Below the pieces are notes generated by a model. It did no database searches. It saw nothing but the letters and a program-made list of their open reading frames with translations, and had not been told where the DNA came from. Shown here piece after piece: positions 24,067 through 33,770 of a stretch of DNA of 64,000 nucleotides (positions are counted from its first letter, which is position 1; each line of letters starts with the position of its first letter). Location: contig NZ_VLKK01000004.1 in the NCBI RefSeq assembly GCF_007830065.1, positions 274,596 to 338,595 on the forward strand, in the 5' to 3' direction. The DNA is from Sphingobium wenxiniae (lineage in GTDB: Bacteria; Pseudomonadota; Alphaproteobacteria; Sphingomonadales; Sphingomonadaceae). A program made the translations under genes and the position numbers.

Positions 24067-25125
24067 TCACCCCTGAAGGTCCGGCAGCGGGGTCCATTGC
24101 CTGTCAGGCTGCAAGGGCGCGAAGATCGCGTCGATCATCGCATCCGTCACGCCTTCGGGCGTCGCCGGGTTCCACTTTGGCGCATTGTCCTTGTCGAAGA
24201 TTACCGCGCGCACCCCTTCGACAAGATCGGGGCGGCGGATCACATGACAGGCAAGGCCATATTCCATCCGCATATTGTCGGCGAAGTCGGTCATGGCCGC
24301 GCCCTCGGCAAGCTGGCGGAGAGCGACCTTGATCGTCTGGGGAGATTTGCCGTTCAGCACGGCGCGCTGCTTCGCCGCCCATTCGCCGCCGTCCGCATCG
24401 AGCGCGGCGAGGATATCCTCCAGCCGGCCGGAGGCGAAGAGACGGTCGATATCGGGGCGCATCGCTTCCAGATTCGAGGGCGGCGGCGTTTCGGCATTGT
24501 CGTTGAGGATGGCGAACAGGTTTTGCGGATGGGCGAGGATAGCGTCCTTGACCGCTTCCAGCCTGTCCGAGGACATATAATGCGTGGCAATCCCGATGAC
24601 GCGGCAGTCAGCCCCGTCAATCCGCGCACCTGTGGCCGCGAGCCATGCGCCGATCCGTCCCGGCAGGCGCGGCAGGAACCAGCCGCCGCCCACATCGGGG
24701 AACAGACCGATGCCGGTTTCGGGCATGGCGAAAACGGTGCGCTCCGTCGCGACACGGTAGCGCGCGGGGAGCGAGATGCCGACGCCACCGCCCATGACGA
24801 TGCCGTCCATGAAGGCGACGATCGGCTTTTCATAGACGAACAGCAGATGGTTCATCCGATATTCGACGAAGAAGAAGTGCTCCGCCTCGACGCAATCGGC
24901 CTTCGCGCTGTTGGCGATGAGCGCAATGTCGCCGCCCGCGCAGAAGCCGCGTCCTTCGGCATGGTCGATCATGATCGCGGCCACGGCATCATCCTTGCGC
25001 CATGCAAGCAGCGCTTCATTGATCGCCTCGCACATTTCCGGCGTCAGGGCATGAAGCGCCTTGGGCCGGTTGAGGCGGATGCGGCCGATGCCGTTTTCGA
25101 TGAGGGTCAGGACTTGGTCGGTCAT
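24067..25125 (-). CDS. 3-hydroxyisobutyryl-CoA hydrolase (enoyl-CoA hydratase family)
   Basis: 352 residues. The crotonase-fold oxyanion holes are visible (GRGFCAGGDIALIA and DGIVMGGGVGISL), as is the extended C-terminus (GKSPQTIKVALRQLAEG, EGVRAVIFDKDNAPKWNPAT) that distinguishes 3-hydroxyisobutyryl-CoA hydrolases from shorter hydratases. It frees 3-hydroxyisobutyrate from CoA, the substrate of the next gene's product, MmsB. It lies 46 bases upstream of mmsB. Confidence 0.92.
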   Translation of the reverse strand: MTDQVLTLIENGIGRIRLNRPKALHALTPEMCEAINEALLAWRKDDAVAAIMIDHAEGRGFCAGGDIALIANSAKADCVEAEHFFFVEYRMNHLLFVYEKPIVAFMDGIVMGGGVGISLPARYRVATERTVFAMPETGIGLFPDVGGGWFLPRLPGRIGAWLAATGARIDGADCRVIGIATHYMSSDRLEAVKDAILAHPQNLFAILNDNAETPPPSNLEAMRPDIDRLFASGRLEDILAALDADGGEWAAKQRAVLNGKSPQTIKVALRQLAEGAAMTDFADNMRMEYGLACHVIRRPDLVEGVRAVIFDKDNAPKWNPATPEGVTDAMIDAIFAPLQPDRQWTPLPDLQG

Positions 25126-25285
25126 TCATCTCTCCTTCCTCGCCCCTTCGGGGAGAGAATATACAGCTTCGGCGCGGACGTGCCCAAGCGGAGTTGGAGA
25201 GGAGGATCGCGACGGGATCGCCCCCTCACCCCGCTTCGATCAGGCACCGAGTCTTAAACCCTCCCCCAAAAGGACAAGAGATTAT
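25126..25285. other. Intergenic spacer with Sphingomonad-type GC repeat
   Basis: 160 bases between the hydrolase and the acyl-CoA dehydrogenase, larger than other spacers in the cluster. It contains CCCCTTCGGGG (a short hairpin near 25140) and CTCCCCCAAAAGG near 25261, like the spacer at 44690-44810. This resembles dispersed palindromic intergenic repeats; no gene is seen. Confidence 0.35.
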
Positions 25286-26428
25286 TTACTGCCGCAGCAT
25301 GTCGCGGGCGACGATCATCCGCATGACCTGATTGGTGCCTTCCAGAATCGAATGGACGCGCAGGTCGCGCCAGAAGCGTTCGACCGGATAGTCCATCAGA
25401 TAGCCATAACCGCCATGCAATTGCAGCGCCCGGTCGACCACGGAAGAGCCGGTGTCCGTCGCGAAGCGCTTGGCCATGGCGGCGAAGCGGGTCTTGTCGG
25501 GCGCGTTCTCCGTCACCTTGACAGCGGCGGCGTAGAGCAGCGTGCGGGCGGCCTGAAGCTCTGTCTCCATGTCGGCCAGCATGAACTGGGTATTCTGGAA
25601 ATCGGCGATGGCCTGACCGAACTGCTTGCGGTCCCTGGTATAGGCGACCGCTTCGTCGATGCAGCGCTGCGCGCCGCCCAGCGAGCAGGCCCCGATATTG
25701 AGCCGTCCCCCGTCCAGCCCCATCATAGCGATGCGGAAGCCTTCCCCTTCCCCGCCGACCAGATTTTCGGCCGGCACGCGCACCCCGTCGAAATTGACCT
25801 GCGCAGTAGGCTGCGAGTGCCAGCCGAGCTTGCGTTCCCGCGCGCCGAAGCTGACGCCCTCCATATCCTTTTCGATGACGAGGCAGCTTATGCCCTTGGG
25901 ACCATCCCCGCCGGTTCGGACCATGGTGACATAAATGTCGTTCTCGCCGCCGCCGGAGATGAACTGCTTGGAGCCGGTGACGACATAATGGTCGCCGTCC
26001 CGCACGGCACGGGTCTTGAGCGCGGCGGCGTCGGAGCCGGAGCCGGCTTCGGTCAGGCAATAGCTGCCCATGCGCTCCATCGGCACCATGGAGGGCAGAT
26101 ATTTGTCCCTGAGCGCCTGACTGCCGAAGCGGTCGATCATCCACGACGCCATGTTGTGGATCGACAGGAAGGCGCTGGTGGAAGGACAACCATAGGCCAT
26201 CGCCTCCATGATGAGCGCGGCTTCCAGACGGCCAAGCCCGATGCCGCCGGACGCTTCGGACACATAGATGCCGCCGAAGCCCAGCGCCGCCGCCGCGCGG
26301 ATCGTGTCGCGGGGGAAGATGTGCTTTTCATCCCACTCCGCCGCGTGAGGCGTGATCGCGTCGGCGGTGAAGCGGCGCGCAAGATCCTGAATCTCGCGCT
26401 GCTCATCGGTAAGGTCGAACTGGCTCAC
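25286..26428 (-). CDS. Acyl-CoA dehydrogenase (isobutyryl-CoA dehydrogenase-like)
   Basis: 380 residues from a GTG at 26428, 9 bases after the mmsA stop; an ATG a few bases earlier is in a frame that stops at once. Motifs include YCLTEAGSGSDAAALKTRAV and FISGGGENDIY in the flavin/substrate region, RKQFGQAIADFQNTQFMLAD and QLHGGYGYLMDYPVERFWRD at the C-terminus. The family transfers electrons from acyl-CoA to ETF. Its place between mmsA and the hydrolase points to isobutyryl-CoA as substrate. Confidence 0.92.
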   Translation of the reverse strand: MSQFDLTDEQREIQDLARRFTADAITPHAAEWDEKHIFPRDTIRAAAALGFGGIYVSEASGGIGLGRLEAALIMEAMAYGCPSTSAFLSIHNMASWMIDRFGSQALRDKYLPSMVPMERMGSYCLTEAGSGSDAAALKTRAVRDGDHYVVTGSKQFISGGGENDIYVTMVRTGGDGPKGISCLVIEKDMEGVSFGARERKLGWHSQPTAQVNFDGVRVPAENLVGGEGEGFRIAMMGLDGGRLNIGACSLGGAQRCIDEAVAYTRDRKQFGQAIADFQNTQFMLADMETELQAARTLLYAAAVKVTENAPDKTRFAAMAKRFATDTGSSVVDRALQLHGGYGYLMDYPVERFWRDLRVHSILEGTNQVMRMIVARDMLRQ

Positions 26429-26436
26429 GACATGTC

Positions 26437-27933
26437 TCAGCCCATGGTGGGAATGACGAAGGCGCTGTCGCCGCTCCCCCCGCCATCGGGCCATCGCTGG
26501 GTGACGGTCTTCACCTTGGTCCAGAATTTGACCCCTTCCATGCCGTGCTGGTTGGTGTCGCCGAAGGCCGAGCGCTTCCAGCCGCCGAAGCTGTGATAGG
26601 CGACCGGCACCGGGATCGGCACGTTGATGCCGACCATGCCGACATCGACCCGCGCGGCGAATTCACGCGCGGCGTGGCCGTTGCGGGTGAAGATGGCGAC
26701 GCCATTGCCATATTGGTGCTTGCTGGGGAGCGCCAGCGCCTCCTCGAAGGTTTCCGCGCGGACCATCTGGAGGACGGGGCCGAAAATCTCCTCCTTGTAG
26801 GCGGACATATCGGGCGTCACATGGTCGAACAGCGTCGGGCCGACGAAGAAGCCCTCCTCATATCCCTGCAATGTAAAGCCGCGACCGTCCACCACCAGTT
26901 CGGCGCCTTCATCCACTCCGGTCTGAATCCACTGTTCGATCTTCGCCTTGTGCTGGGCGTTGATGACGGGGCCGTAATGCGCCTCCGCATCGGTGGAGAT
27001 GCCGACGCGCAGGGCTTCGATGGCGGGGATCAGCTTCTGGCGGAGGGCAACGGCGGTTTTCTCGCCTACCGGTACGACGACGGGAAGCGCCATGCACCGC
27101 TCGCCCGCCGAACCGAAGGCCGCGCCGGTGAGGTCATTGACCACCTGATCGAGATCGGCATCCGGCATGACGATGCCGTGATTCTTCGCGCCGCCCATGG
27201 CCTGCACACGCTTGCCCGCCGCGACGCCGCGATTGTAGACATAATGGGCGATGTCCGACGATCCGACGAAGCTGACCGCGCCGATGCCGGGATGGTCGAG
27301 GATCGCGTCCACCATTTCCTTGTCGCCATGGACGACCTGAAAAATGCCCTCGGGCAGACCCGCTTCAAGGAAGAGTTCGCCCAGGCGCACGGGCACGGAC
27401 GGATCGCGTTCCGAAGGCTTGAGGATGAAGGCATTGCCGGTCGCGATGGCGACGGCGGACATCCAGAGCGGGATCATCGCCGGGAAGTTGAAGGGGGTGA
27501 TGCCCGCGCCGATGCCGACAGGCTGACGCATGGAAAAGACGTCGATCCCCGGCCCCGCGCCCTGCGTGAACTCGCCCTTCAGCACATGGGGGATGCCACA
27601 GGCAAATTCGACGACTTCAAGCCCGCGCTGGATGTCGCCCTTCGCATCGGCGATCACCTTGCCATGTTCGGAACTGAGCAGATGGGCGAGCTCGTCCATG
27701 TTCCGCTCCACCAGTTCCTTGAAGCGGAACATGATGCGGGCGCGGCGCTGCGGGTTGACGGCGGCCCATGCGGGCTGCGCCTTGCGCGCGGCTTCGACCA
27801 CGCGGTCGAGCAAGGCGGCGTCGCCCAGCGCGACACGGGCCTGCACGCCGCCATTATTGGGATCGAAAATTTCGCCATAGCGCGCAGGTGCCGCGTCGTG
27901 GGCGAAGGCGAGTTTGTGGGAAATCTCACGCAT
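26437..27933 (-). CDS. mmsA: Methylmalonate-semialdehyde dehydrogenase (acylating)
   Basis: 498 residues. Aldehyde dehydrogenase features are GIGAGITPFNFPAMIPLWMS, FILKPSERDPSVP, FVGSSDIAHYVYNRG and FGSAGERCMALPVVVPVG with the catalytic Cys. The E.FGPVLQM motif is near the C-terminus. It converts methylmalonate semialdehyde to propionyl-CoA, the last specific step of valine catabolism. It is first in the leftward operon and is divergent from a LysR regulator. Confidence 0.95.
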   Translation of the reverse strand: MREISHKLAFAHDAAPARYGEIFDPNNGGVQARVALGDAALLDRVVEAARKAQPAWAAVNPQRRARIMFRFKELVERNMDELAHLLSSEHGKVIADAKGDIQRGLEVVEFACGIPHVLKGEFTQGAGPGIDVFSMRQPVGIGAGITPFNFPAMIPLWMSAVAIATGNAFILKPSERDPSVPVRLGELFLEAGLPEGIFQVVHGDKEMVDAILDHPGIGAVSFVGSSDIAHYVYNRGVAAGKRVQAMGGAKNHGIVMPDADLDQVVNDLTGAAFGSAGERCMALPVVVPVGEKTAVALRQKLIPAIEALRVGISTDAEAHYGPVINAQHKAKIEQWIQTGVDEGAELVVDGRGFTLQGYEEGFFVGPTLFDHVTPDMSAYKEEIFGPVLQMVRAETFEEALALPSKHQYGNGVAIFTRNGHAAREFAARVDVGMVGINVPIPVPVAYHSFGGWKRSAFGDTNQHGMEGVKFWTKVKTVTQRWPDGGGSGDSAFVIPTMG

Positions 27934-28024
27934 GGCGGCATCCTTTTCCTTCGGGTTGACGCGGCTCTAGCAATAGCGTGTAATTGCAAGCAACGACGAA
28001 ATTTCGCATGTCTATACTGCAAGA
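27934..28024. promoter_or_regulatory. Divergent promoter region mmsA / LysR
   Basis: 91 bases separate the two divergent starts. The strip holds an AT-richer stretch (GCAATAGCGTGTAATTGCAA) containing TTGCAA and GCAAT half-sites around 27969-27991, a plausible LysR-type operator. No promoter boxes stand out clearly. LysR regulators usually act from such shared intergenic regions. Confidence 0.45.
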
Positions 28025-28975
28025 ATGCAGCCGAGGGAAATGATGTTCGACTGGGACGACCTGCGCGTGTTTCTGGCCGTGGCCCGGGCGCGGAAGGTCG
28101 CTCCGGCGGCGCGGACGCTGGGAATCGACGGGACCACGATCATGCGGCGGCTTACACGTCTGGAAAAGTCGCTGGGCGCGGAACTGTTCGAGATGGCCTC
28201 AGGCGAGCGGGCGCTGACCGTCAGGGGGCAAGCTTTGCTGCGCCATGCCGAAACGGTCGAAAGCGCGGCCATGTCGGCAATCGAGGATGTGGCGGGGCAA
28301 GAACAACAGCTTGCGGGACAGGTGCGGCTGTCGGTGGCGGAGGGCTTCGGGACATGGGTGCTGGCGCCCGGCCTTGCCGAGTTCAGCCAGCGGCATCCGG
28401 GCATCAGGCTGGACCTCATCACCGCTTCGGGCTTCCTCAATCCTTCGAAACGCGAGGCGGACATGGCGCTGATGCTGGCGCGGCCGCAGCGCGGGCGGCT
28501 ATCGGTCAAGCGGCTGGGGGAATATCGGCTGCATCTTTACGCGTCCGCCGATTATCTGAAGCGGGCGGAAAGGCCGGAGCACCCCTCCCGACTGCGCGAT
28601 CATGTGCTGGTCGGCTATGTTCCGGAGTTCATCTTTTCCCCGGAGCTCGATTATCTCGACGAGGTGGAGACGGGGCTGGAGGCGCATCTGCGCGCGACCA
28701 GCATCAACATGCAATATCGCATGATCCGCGACGGCAGCGGCATCGGCGTGCTGCCCGATTTCATCGCGCGGAGCGATCCGAATCTGATCGAACTGATGGC
28801 GGACAGGGTGGAGATCGTGCGCCATTTCTGGCTGGTGACGCATGAGGACTTACGCAAGGTCGCCCGCATCGCGGCGGTCGGCGCATGGTTGCAGGAACGC
28901 GTCGCCGCGGCGTCGGCTCGACGGGACAGAGCTGCCCACATCCCGTTGAAGGGCGTTTCCCTTACTCCGTCATGA
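28025..28975 (+). CDS. LysR-family regulator, likely of the valine cluster
   Basis: 316 residues. The N-terminal helix-turn-helix reads FDWDDLRVFLAVARARKVAP, AARTLGIDGTTIMRRLTRLE, KSLGAELFE, typical of LysR proteins. A periplasmic-binding-like effector domain follows (LSVAEGFGTWVLAPGLAEFS, GYVPEFIFSPELDYLDEVET, MIRDGSGIGVLPDFIA). Divergence from mmsA suggests it controls the valine operon. The effector is not known. Its 3' end overlaps the end of the convergent cysQ by 14 bases. A second start (28040-28046) is possible. Confidence 0.88.
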   Translation: MQPREMMFDWDDLRVFLAVARARKVAPAARTLGIDGTTIMRRLTRLEKSLGAELFEMASGERALTVRGQALLRHAETVESAAMSAIEDVAGQEQQLAGQVRLSVAEGFGTWVLAPGLAEFSQRHPGIRLDLITASGFLNPSKREADMALMLARPQRGRLSVKRLGEYRLHLYASADYLKRAERPEHPSRLRDHVLVGYVPEFIFSPELDYLDEVETGLEAHLRATSINMQYRMIRDGSGIGVLPDFIARSDPNLIELMADRVEIVRHFWLVTHEDLRKVARIAAVGAWLQERVAAASARRDRAAHIPLKGVSLTPS

Positions 28976-29795
28976 AAGGCGCGATGGGCGGCGGGTCGAT
29001 ATCTCCCGCCGCGACGAAACCGGGGTTGAAGAAGCGCGCCTTGCCATAGGCCATGGGCGCGCCATCGGGCGCGAGCAGCTTGCCCCCGGCGGCACGCAGC
29101 ACGGCGTCCCCCGCGCCGATGTCCCATTCGCAGGTCGGGGCAAGGCGGGGATAGAGGTCCGCCTCCCCCGCCGCGACCATGCAGATCTTGAGCGAGGAGC
29201 CGAAGGACACCCGTTCCGCCACGTCGAACTGGCCAAGATAGGCATCGGTTTCGGGCGTATTGTGCGATTTCGAGGCGACCACCGACAGGCCCCCGCCGGG
29301 TAGGTCGCGCACATGGATCGGCGCCCGATCACCAATTTCGCCTTCGCGCGATACAGGGGCGCTCCACGCCGCCCCGCTTTGCACGTCGCCCACGAAGAGG
29401 CGGCCCTTGGCCGGCGCGTAGACAATGCCGAAGACGGGCTGGCGCGCTTCGATCAGCGCGATGTTGACGGTGAAGTCACCGCGCCGCTCGATAAACTCCT
29501 TGGTCCCGTCAAGCGGATCGACGAGAAAGAAGGTGCCCTCTGTCCGGGGCACGCGGCCTGCGGCCACCTCCTCTTCCGCGATCACGGGGATATCGCCCGC
29601 GACCCGCGCCAGCGCTTCGAGGATGATCTTCTCCCCGGCGGCGTCCGCCTGCGTCACGGGACTGTTGTCCGACTTGGTTTCCACCGAGAAGCCGGCGTCA
29701 TAGATGGCCATGATCGCCTGTCCCGCATCGATGGCCGCGGCAACGAGGGCATCGGCGATCCGCGTAATGTTCACCGGCTGGTTGGATGGCTGCAT
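28962..29795 (-). CDS. cysQ: 3'(2'),5'-bisphosphate nucleotidase
   Basis: 277 residues of the inositol monophosphatase superfamily. Metal-binding motifs are visible: PVIAEEEVAAG, VDPLDGTKEFIERRGDFTVN and CEWDIGAGDAVLRAAGG. The TKEFI...DFTVNIALI variant is diagnostic of CysQ, which recycles PAP to AMP during sulfate assimilation. Length fits. It stands apart from cysK at 46 kb. Confidence 0.92.
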   Translation of the reverse strand: MQPSNQPVNITRIADALVAAAIDAGQAIMAIYDAGFSVETKSDNSPVTQADAAGEKIILEALARVAGDIPVIAEEEVAAGRVPRTEGTFFLVDPLDGTKEFIERRGDFTVNIALIEARQPVFGIVYAPAKGRLFVGDVQSGAAWSAPVSREGEIGDRAPIHVRDLPGGGLSVVASKSHNTPETDAYLGQFDVAERVSFGSSLKICMVAAGEADLYPRLAPTCEWDIGAGDAVLRAAGGKLLAPDGAPMAYGKARFFNPGFVAAGDIDPPPIAPFMTE

Positions 29796-29881
29796 TCTGG
29801 ATGACTCTTTCTTCTGAAAGCGCGATGCGCGCCCAACGCTTATAGCGCTGTCGCCGCCAAGACCAATCAGCGATTGTCTGA

Positions 29882-30565
29882 TTACGCTTCCGACCAGCGC
29901 CGGAGCAGATTGTGATACACGCCGGTCAGACGGATTATCTGGGCATGGCCGTGGCCCAGATCGGCGGCTAGTGCCTGGATGCTGCAGTCTAGATCGAACA
30001 GCATCTGCCGCGCGGCATCGTCGCGGATCATGGATTGCATCCAGAAGAAGCTCGCCACGCGCCGCCCGCGCGTGACCGGCTCTACGCGATGCAGGGAGGA
30101 TGACGGATAGAGCACCGCGTCGCCCGCCGCCAACTTGACCTGCTGCACGCCGAAATGGGTTTCGATGGTCAGTTCGCCGCCGTCATAGGCGTCCGGCTCT
30201 TCCAGAAAGATGGTGATGGAAAGGTCCGACCGGACGCGAAACCCCGTGCCTGCCTGAATCCGCACGGCATTGTCGACATGGGTGCCGAACGCCTGCCTGT
30301 CCGCATAGCTGTTGAACAAAGGCGGAAATATCTTAAGCGGAAGCGCAGCGGCGATGAACAGCGGCGACCGCCCGATCGCGTCCAACACCATCTGCCCGGC
30401 CTGCTTCGCTTCGGGCGCGTCCTCCGGCAATTGCAGATTCCGTTTGGCGAGCGCCGACTGATGACCGGACGTGGCGTTGCCGTCGACCCACTGCGCCCCG
30501 TCGATCAGGGTGCGGACGGCATGCACGGCCGTCGCATCGAGCAATTGAGGAACGGCGATCAGCAT
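29882..30565 (-). CDS. Fe(II)/2-oxoglutarate dioxygenase, PiuC/PKHD type
   Basis: 227 residues from the ATG at 30565. The iron ligands H-x-D in [11 protein letters not shown] and the distal His in [20 protein letters not shown] (with the 2-oxoglutarate Arg) are present. PiuC-type hydroxylases are iron-regulated and normally sit next to a catecholate siderophore receptor, as here (receptor remnant at 31.6 kb). They are thought to modify the siderophore or receptor pathway. It is 29 bases downstream of tonB and probably in the same operon. Confidence 0.9.
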   Translation of the reverse strand: MLIAVPQLLDATAVHAVRTLIDGAQWVDGNATSGHQSALAKRNLQLPEDAPEAKQAGQMVLDAIGRSPLFIAAALPLKIFPPLFNSYADRQAFGTHVDNAVRIQAGTGFRVRSDLSITIFLEEPDAYDGGELTIETHFGVQQVKLAAGDAVLYPSSSLHRVEPVTRGRRVASFFWMQSMIRDDAARQMLFDLDCSIQALAADLGHGHAQIIRLTGVYHNLLRRWSEA

Positions 30566-30594
30566 GGTCTGGAAACTCGAAAATAGCGCGCCCG

Positions 30595-31365
30595 TCAGGC
30601 GGCGTCCACGCGCAGCACGAAGGGGATTTCGACCACGCCCCTGACGCGCACCGGCTCGCCGTCGCGCACGGTGGGCCGCCAGCGCCATCCGCGCACGGCG
30701 TCGCGGGCGGCATCGTCCAGCCGCTTGAAGCCGCTGCTCTGCGCGACGGCGACGCTTTCGACCGCGCCGTCGATGCCCAGCGTCAGCGAAAGGACGACCG
30801 TGCCCTGCTCCCGCTTGCGGCGGCTTTCTATCGGATAGCGGGGCGGCTTGCCGGACACCATCTGGGTCGCGAGATCGCCGCCCTGCACCGTGCTGGGGGG
30901 CGCGGGCGGTGCGGGCGGAGCCGGGGCGGCCTTGACCGGAACGGGTGATGGCACGGGAACAGGGATCGGCGTGGTCGCCACGAGTTGAACCGGCGGCACC
31001 GGCATCTGCACCAGGGGCGCCGGCGCTACGATTTCAGGCTTGGAAGGCGGAGGCGGAGGCGTTTCTTCCGACGGCGGCGGCGGTGCGGGCGGCGTCAGAT
31101 TAACGACGGTCAGCCTGGCCTCACGCACGGCGATCACATGCTGACGGACCTGCATCATGGCGAAGATCAGCGCTGCATGGACGGCGACGATGAGGAGGAT
31201 GGCGGGCAGATTGGGGCCGCGCCGCTGGCCGAAGCGCCCTGCTTCCGCCGCCCGCGAAGGCTGAGGCGCGCGCGTATTCTGGCCCGGCCGGCGGGGATCG
31301 GGAAACTGCCGAGATGCCGGCAAGTCCAACATATCGTCGATCCTGTCTTCCGCTACCGATAGCAT
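30595..31365 (-). CDS. tonB: TonB energy-transducing protein
   Basis: 256 residues. One inner-membrane helix ([20 protein letters not shown]), a long Pro-rich periplasmic spacer ([40 protein letters not shown]), and a C-terminal TonB domain ([36 protein letters not shown]) are all visible. It couples the proton-motive force to outer-membrane receptors. A Fur-like box precedes it. It is followed by the PiuC-like gene. Confidence 0.93.
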   Translation of the reverse strand: MLSVAEDRIDDMLDLPASRQFPDPRRPGQNTRAPQPSRAAEAGRFGQRRGPNLPAILLIVAVHAALIFAMMQVRQHVIAVREARLTVVNLTPPAPPPPSEETPPPPPSKPEIVAPAPLVQMPVPPVQLVATTPIPVPVPSPVPVKAAPAPPAPPAPPSTVQGGDLATQMVSGKPPRYPIESRRKREQGTVVLSLTLGIDGAVESVAVAQSSGFKRLDDAARDAVRGWRWRPTVRDGEPVRVRGVVEIPFVLRVDAA

Positions 31366-31419
31366 GATCGCCCCCTCCTTCCATCAGCGAGCCAGCAAAG
31401 GGCCATATCGCGAACCATA

Positions 31420-31436
31420 ATGCGAATCAATTGCAT
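31420..31436. promoter_or_regulatory. Fur-like box upstream of tonB
   Basis: ATGCGAATCAATTGCAT is a nearly perfect dyad (ATGC-AAT/ATTGCAT) 55 bases upstream of the tonB start. A related sequence lies upstream of the receptor remnant at 32717-32734. The GCGAAT/AATTGC composition matches iron-responsive boxes in Gram-negative bacteria. Iron regulation of the cluster is inferred. Confidence 0.55.
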
Positions 31437-31555
31437 ACTCATGCACCAGATTCCTGTGATGGACCAACATGCGGGCGGGCAGCGGCCCGAGGAGAAAGGA
31501 GTGCACCGCTGCCCGCCCCTTCCCCGGCCGGGACAAGCCGGGGAGATTTTTGGGA

Positions 31556-32654
31556 TCAGAACTTGTAGTTCAGGCTGAACACCGCCGAACGTGTCGGTGC
31601 AGGCTGCGCCCAGCTGCCGCCTGTCTGATTCCTTACGGTGGTCACATATTTCTTGTTGGTGAAGTTCTGGACATTGACCTGCGCCGTCAGATTTTCCGTG
31701 ATCGGATAGTTCACCATGAAACGATGGATCGTGTAGCTCGGCACGCGATAGGGTACATAACTGTCTGTCTGCAACTGCGCGAGCGTCGGATAGTTGAGCA
31801 GGAATTTGCCCTGATAGGTCAACCCGTAACCCAACTCCAATCCGAAATCGAAGCGATAGGTCGTGAACAGGCTACCCGAATGTTTCGGCGTGTTCTGCAA
31901 TTGGCTGCCGGCAGTCGGATCAAGATAGGTCGCGTCATTGCCGCACGGATTGATCGGCGGCCCGCCGGGATTGGCCGGATCGGGACGCGGCCCCGGATTG
32001 GCGAGACAGTAATCGGACACGCCGCGCCGGATTTTCGACTTCAGATACATGTAGTTGGCTGAAATTGTCCAATTGGGCGTAATGTTGCCCGACGCACCAA
32101 GCGACAGGCCTTCCCCGCGCTGCTTGCCGTCCATCGTCTGGTCGGGAAGCGTCGGATCATTGGAATTGACCTTGATCGAATTACGATCGTTGCGGAACAA
32201 CGCAGCAGTCAGCAATAACTTCGCATCGAACAGGTCAGCCTTCACGCCGATCTCATAATTTTCTGTCGTTTCCGGCTTCAGGCGGCAATTGGCCGCCGAG
32301 CAGGCGCCATCGACCGAAGCCTTGGAGGGCAGTTTGGAGTTGCCATAGGCAACATAGACGCTGATATTGGGCGTCGGTTTCACCACCGCGCCGATACGGT
32401 ATGAGAAGAGATTGTCATCCATTTCGAAATAGGTGGGATTGGTTATGGCTGGATCGGTCGGAACAACCAGTTCGCCCAAATCAGGACCGCTGGTCGACCT
32501 TCACCCCGGACTCGTCGAGGGCCGTATCGGTGACGGTGACGCCGCCCAGCTTCGAGGCTTGGGCGTCATCCTGCGCATGGGCGGTGGACGCGAGCGCAAG
32601 CGCGCTGACGCAACTCAGCGCTAGGAAAGATGGAACATTTGCGGATTTGGACAT
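31556..32654 (-). pseudogene. Siderophore TonB-dependent receptor with large internal deletion
   Basis: The minus strand starts with an ATG at 32654: signal peptide (SCVSALALASTAHAQ), then KLGGVTVTDTALDESGVKV, the usual start of a catecholate-type receptor plug. This frame stops at about 32484. From 32479 another frame gives the C-terminal barrel (FSYRIGAVVKPTPNISVYVA, ETTENYEIGVKADLF, NVQNFTNKKYVTTV, FSLNYKF), 307 residues. Some 400 or more residues of plug and early barrel are missing, so it cannot be a working receptor. The C-terminal part is well preserved, which suggests a recent deletion. Confidence 0.88.
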
Positions 32655-32716
32655 GAACAGCCCCCCTTTTTAATCGGGATTCCTGCTATCGCGAGTTGTT
32701 CTCAGAGTCAATGCTA

Positions 32717-32734
32717 TTGCGAATAATTCTTATC
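32717..32734. promoter_or_regulatory. Fur-like box upstream of the receptor remnant
   Basis: TTGCGAATAATTCTTATC lies 63 bases upstream of the receptor's signal-peptide start and shares TGCGAAT.AATT with the tonB-proximal box. It is read on either strand as an AT-rich dyad typical of Fur sites. It also abuts the stop of the ribbon-helix-helix gene. Confidence 0.5.
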
Positions 32735-33007
32735 TTACGAAGACAGCGTCCTTTCGAAAAGCCAGCAGCGGATGGCGCTGGCGAGGTTAGGCGGTTGCGC
32801 CGCCGCCAGACGCTCCACATCGATCCGGGCGATAAGGACATTGACCGGAACCTCCTCCCGCGCGGCTTGCGCGCAAAGGGCGTCCCAGAAGATCGGCTCA
32901 AGGCTGACCGCCGTCTGATGACCGGCGATCGTCACGCTCCGCTTCGCGGGCGGCGCAAAGGGAGAGGCTCCGGCGGACCGGGCCGAAGGAGCCTCATCCC
33001 GTTCCAT
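32735..33007 (-). CDS. Ribbon-helix-helix domain protein
   Basis: 90 residues from the ATG at 33007, which overlaps the phbB stop (TGATG). The C-terminal 65 residues (KRSVTIAGHQTAVSLEPIFW, DALCAQAAREEVPVNVLIAR, ASAIRCWLFE) match RHH_4/COG4321-type proteins, a family of putative ribbon-helix-helix DNA-binding proteins common in alphaproteobacteria. Being coupled to phbB it may respond to carbon status, but no target is known. Confidence 0.8.
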   Translation of the reverse strand: MERDEAPSARSAGASPFAPPAKRSVTIAGHQTAVSLEPIFWDALCAQAAREEVPVNVLIARIDVERLAAAQPPNLASAIRCWLFERTLSS

Positions 33008-33729
33008 CAATACATGTGCTGCCCGCCGTTGATCGAAAGCGTGCTGCCGGTGATGAAGGCCGCGTCCTCGCTGCACAGGAACGCCACGCCCCGCGCGATT
33101 TCATGGGCATGGCCGAGACGCCCCACTGGAATCTTCGCCACGATCTTTTCCAGCACCGGCGCAGGCACGGCGGCCACCATGTCGGTGTCGATATAGCCGG
33201 GCGCGATCGCGTTGACGGTGATGCCGTATTTCGCGCCCTCCTGCGCCAGTGCCTTGGTGAAGCCATGGATGCCGGATTTGGCCGCGGCATAGTTCACCTG
33301 GCCATATTGGCCCGCCTGCCCGTTGACCGAACCGATATTGACGATGCGGCCCCAGCCGCGTTCGCGCATGCCGCCGAACGTCGCCTTGGCCATGTTGAAA
33401 CAGCCGCCCAGATTGATGCGCATCACATCGTTCCAGTCTTCAAAGCTCATCCGCGCGAGCACGCCATCGCGGGTGATACCCGCATTGTTGACTACAATGT
33501 CGACAGGACCGAGCTTTTCAGCCACCTGCGCGCATCCGTCGAGGCAGGCCTGATGATCGCCGACATCCCATTTGAAGGCCGCGATGCCGGTCCTGTCGGT
33601 AAAGACGCGTGCCTTTTCCTCATTACCGGCATAGTTGGCCGCGATGGTGTAGCCGAGATCCTTGAGGGCCAGGCTGATCGCCTCGCCAATTCCGCGTGTT
33701 CCGCCAGTGACGACAGCAACCTTGCTCAT
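33007..33729 (-). CDS. phbB: Acetoacetyl-CoA reductase
   Basis: 240 residues from the ATG at 33729; a longer frame to 33774 adds only 15 residues before the Rossmann strand. Short-chain dehydrogenase motifs: VVTGGTRGIGEAISLALKDL, NNAGI, catalytic Ser and YxxxK (GSVNGQAGQYGQVNYAAAKS). FGGMRERGWGRIVNIGSVNG and INGGQHMY are typical of PhbB, which makes 3-hydroxybutyryl-CoA for polyhydroxybutyrate. No phaC or phaA is present in the window. Confidence 0.93.
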   Translation of the reverse strand: MSKVAVVTGGTRGIGEAISLALKDLGYTIAANYAGNEEKARVFTDRTGIAAFKWDVGDHQACLDGCAQVAEKLGPVDIVVNNAGITRDGVLARMSFEDWNDVMRINLGGCFNMAKATFGGMRERGWGRIVNIGSVNGQAGQYGQVNYAAAKSGIHGFTKALAQEGAKYGITVNAIAPGYIDTDMVAAVPAPVLEKIVAKIPVGRLGHAHEIARGVAFLCSEDAAFITGSTLSINGGQHMY

Positions 33730-33770
33730 AAGCCCTCCTATAACTTCCAGTCGAACAACCTCACTTAAAT

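Noticed and set aside
26545..28845. 766-codon open frame antisense to mmsA and running into the LysR gene frame
   Set aside because: Shadow of the aldehyde dehydrogenase; no protein-like conservation.
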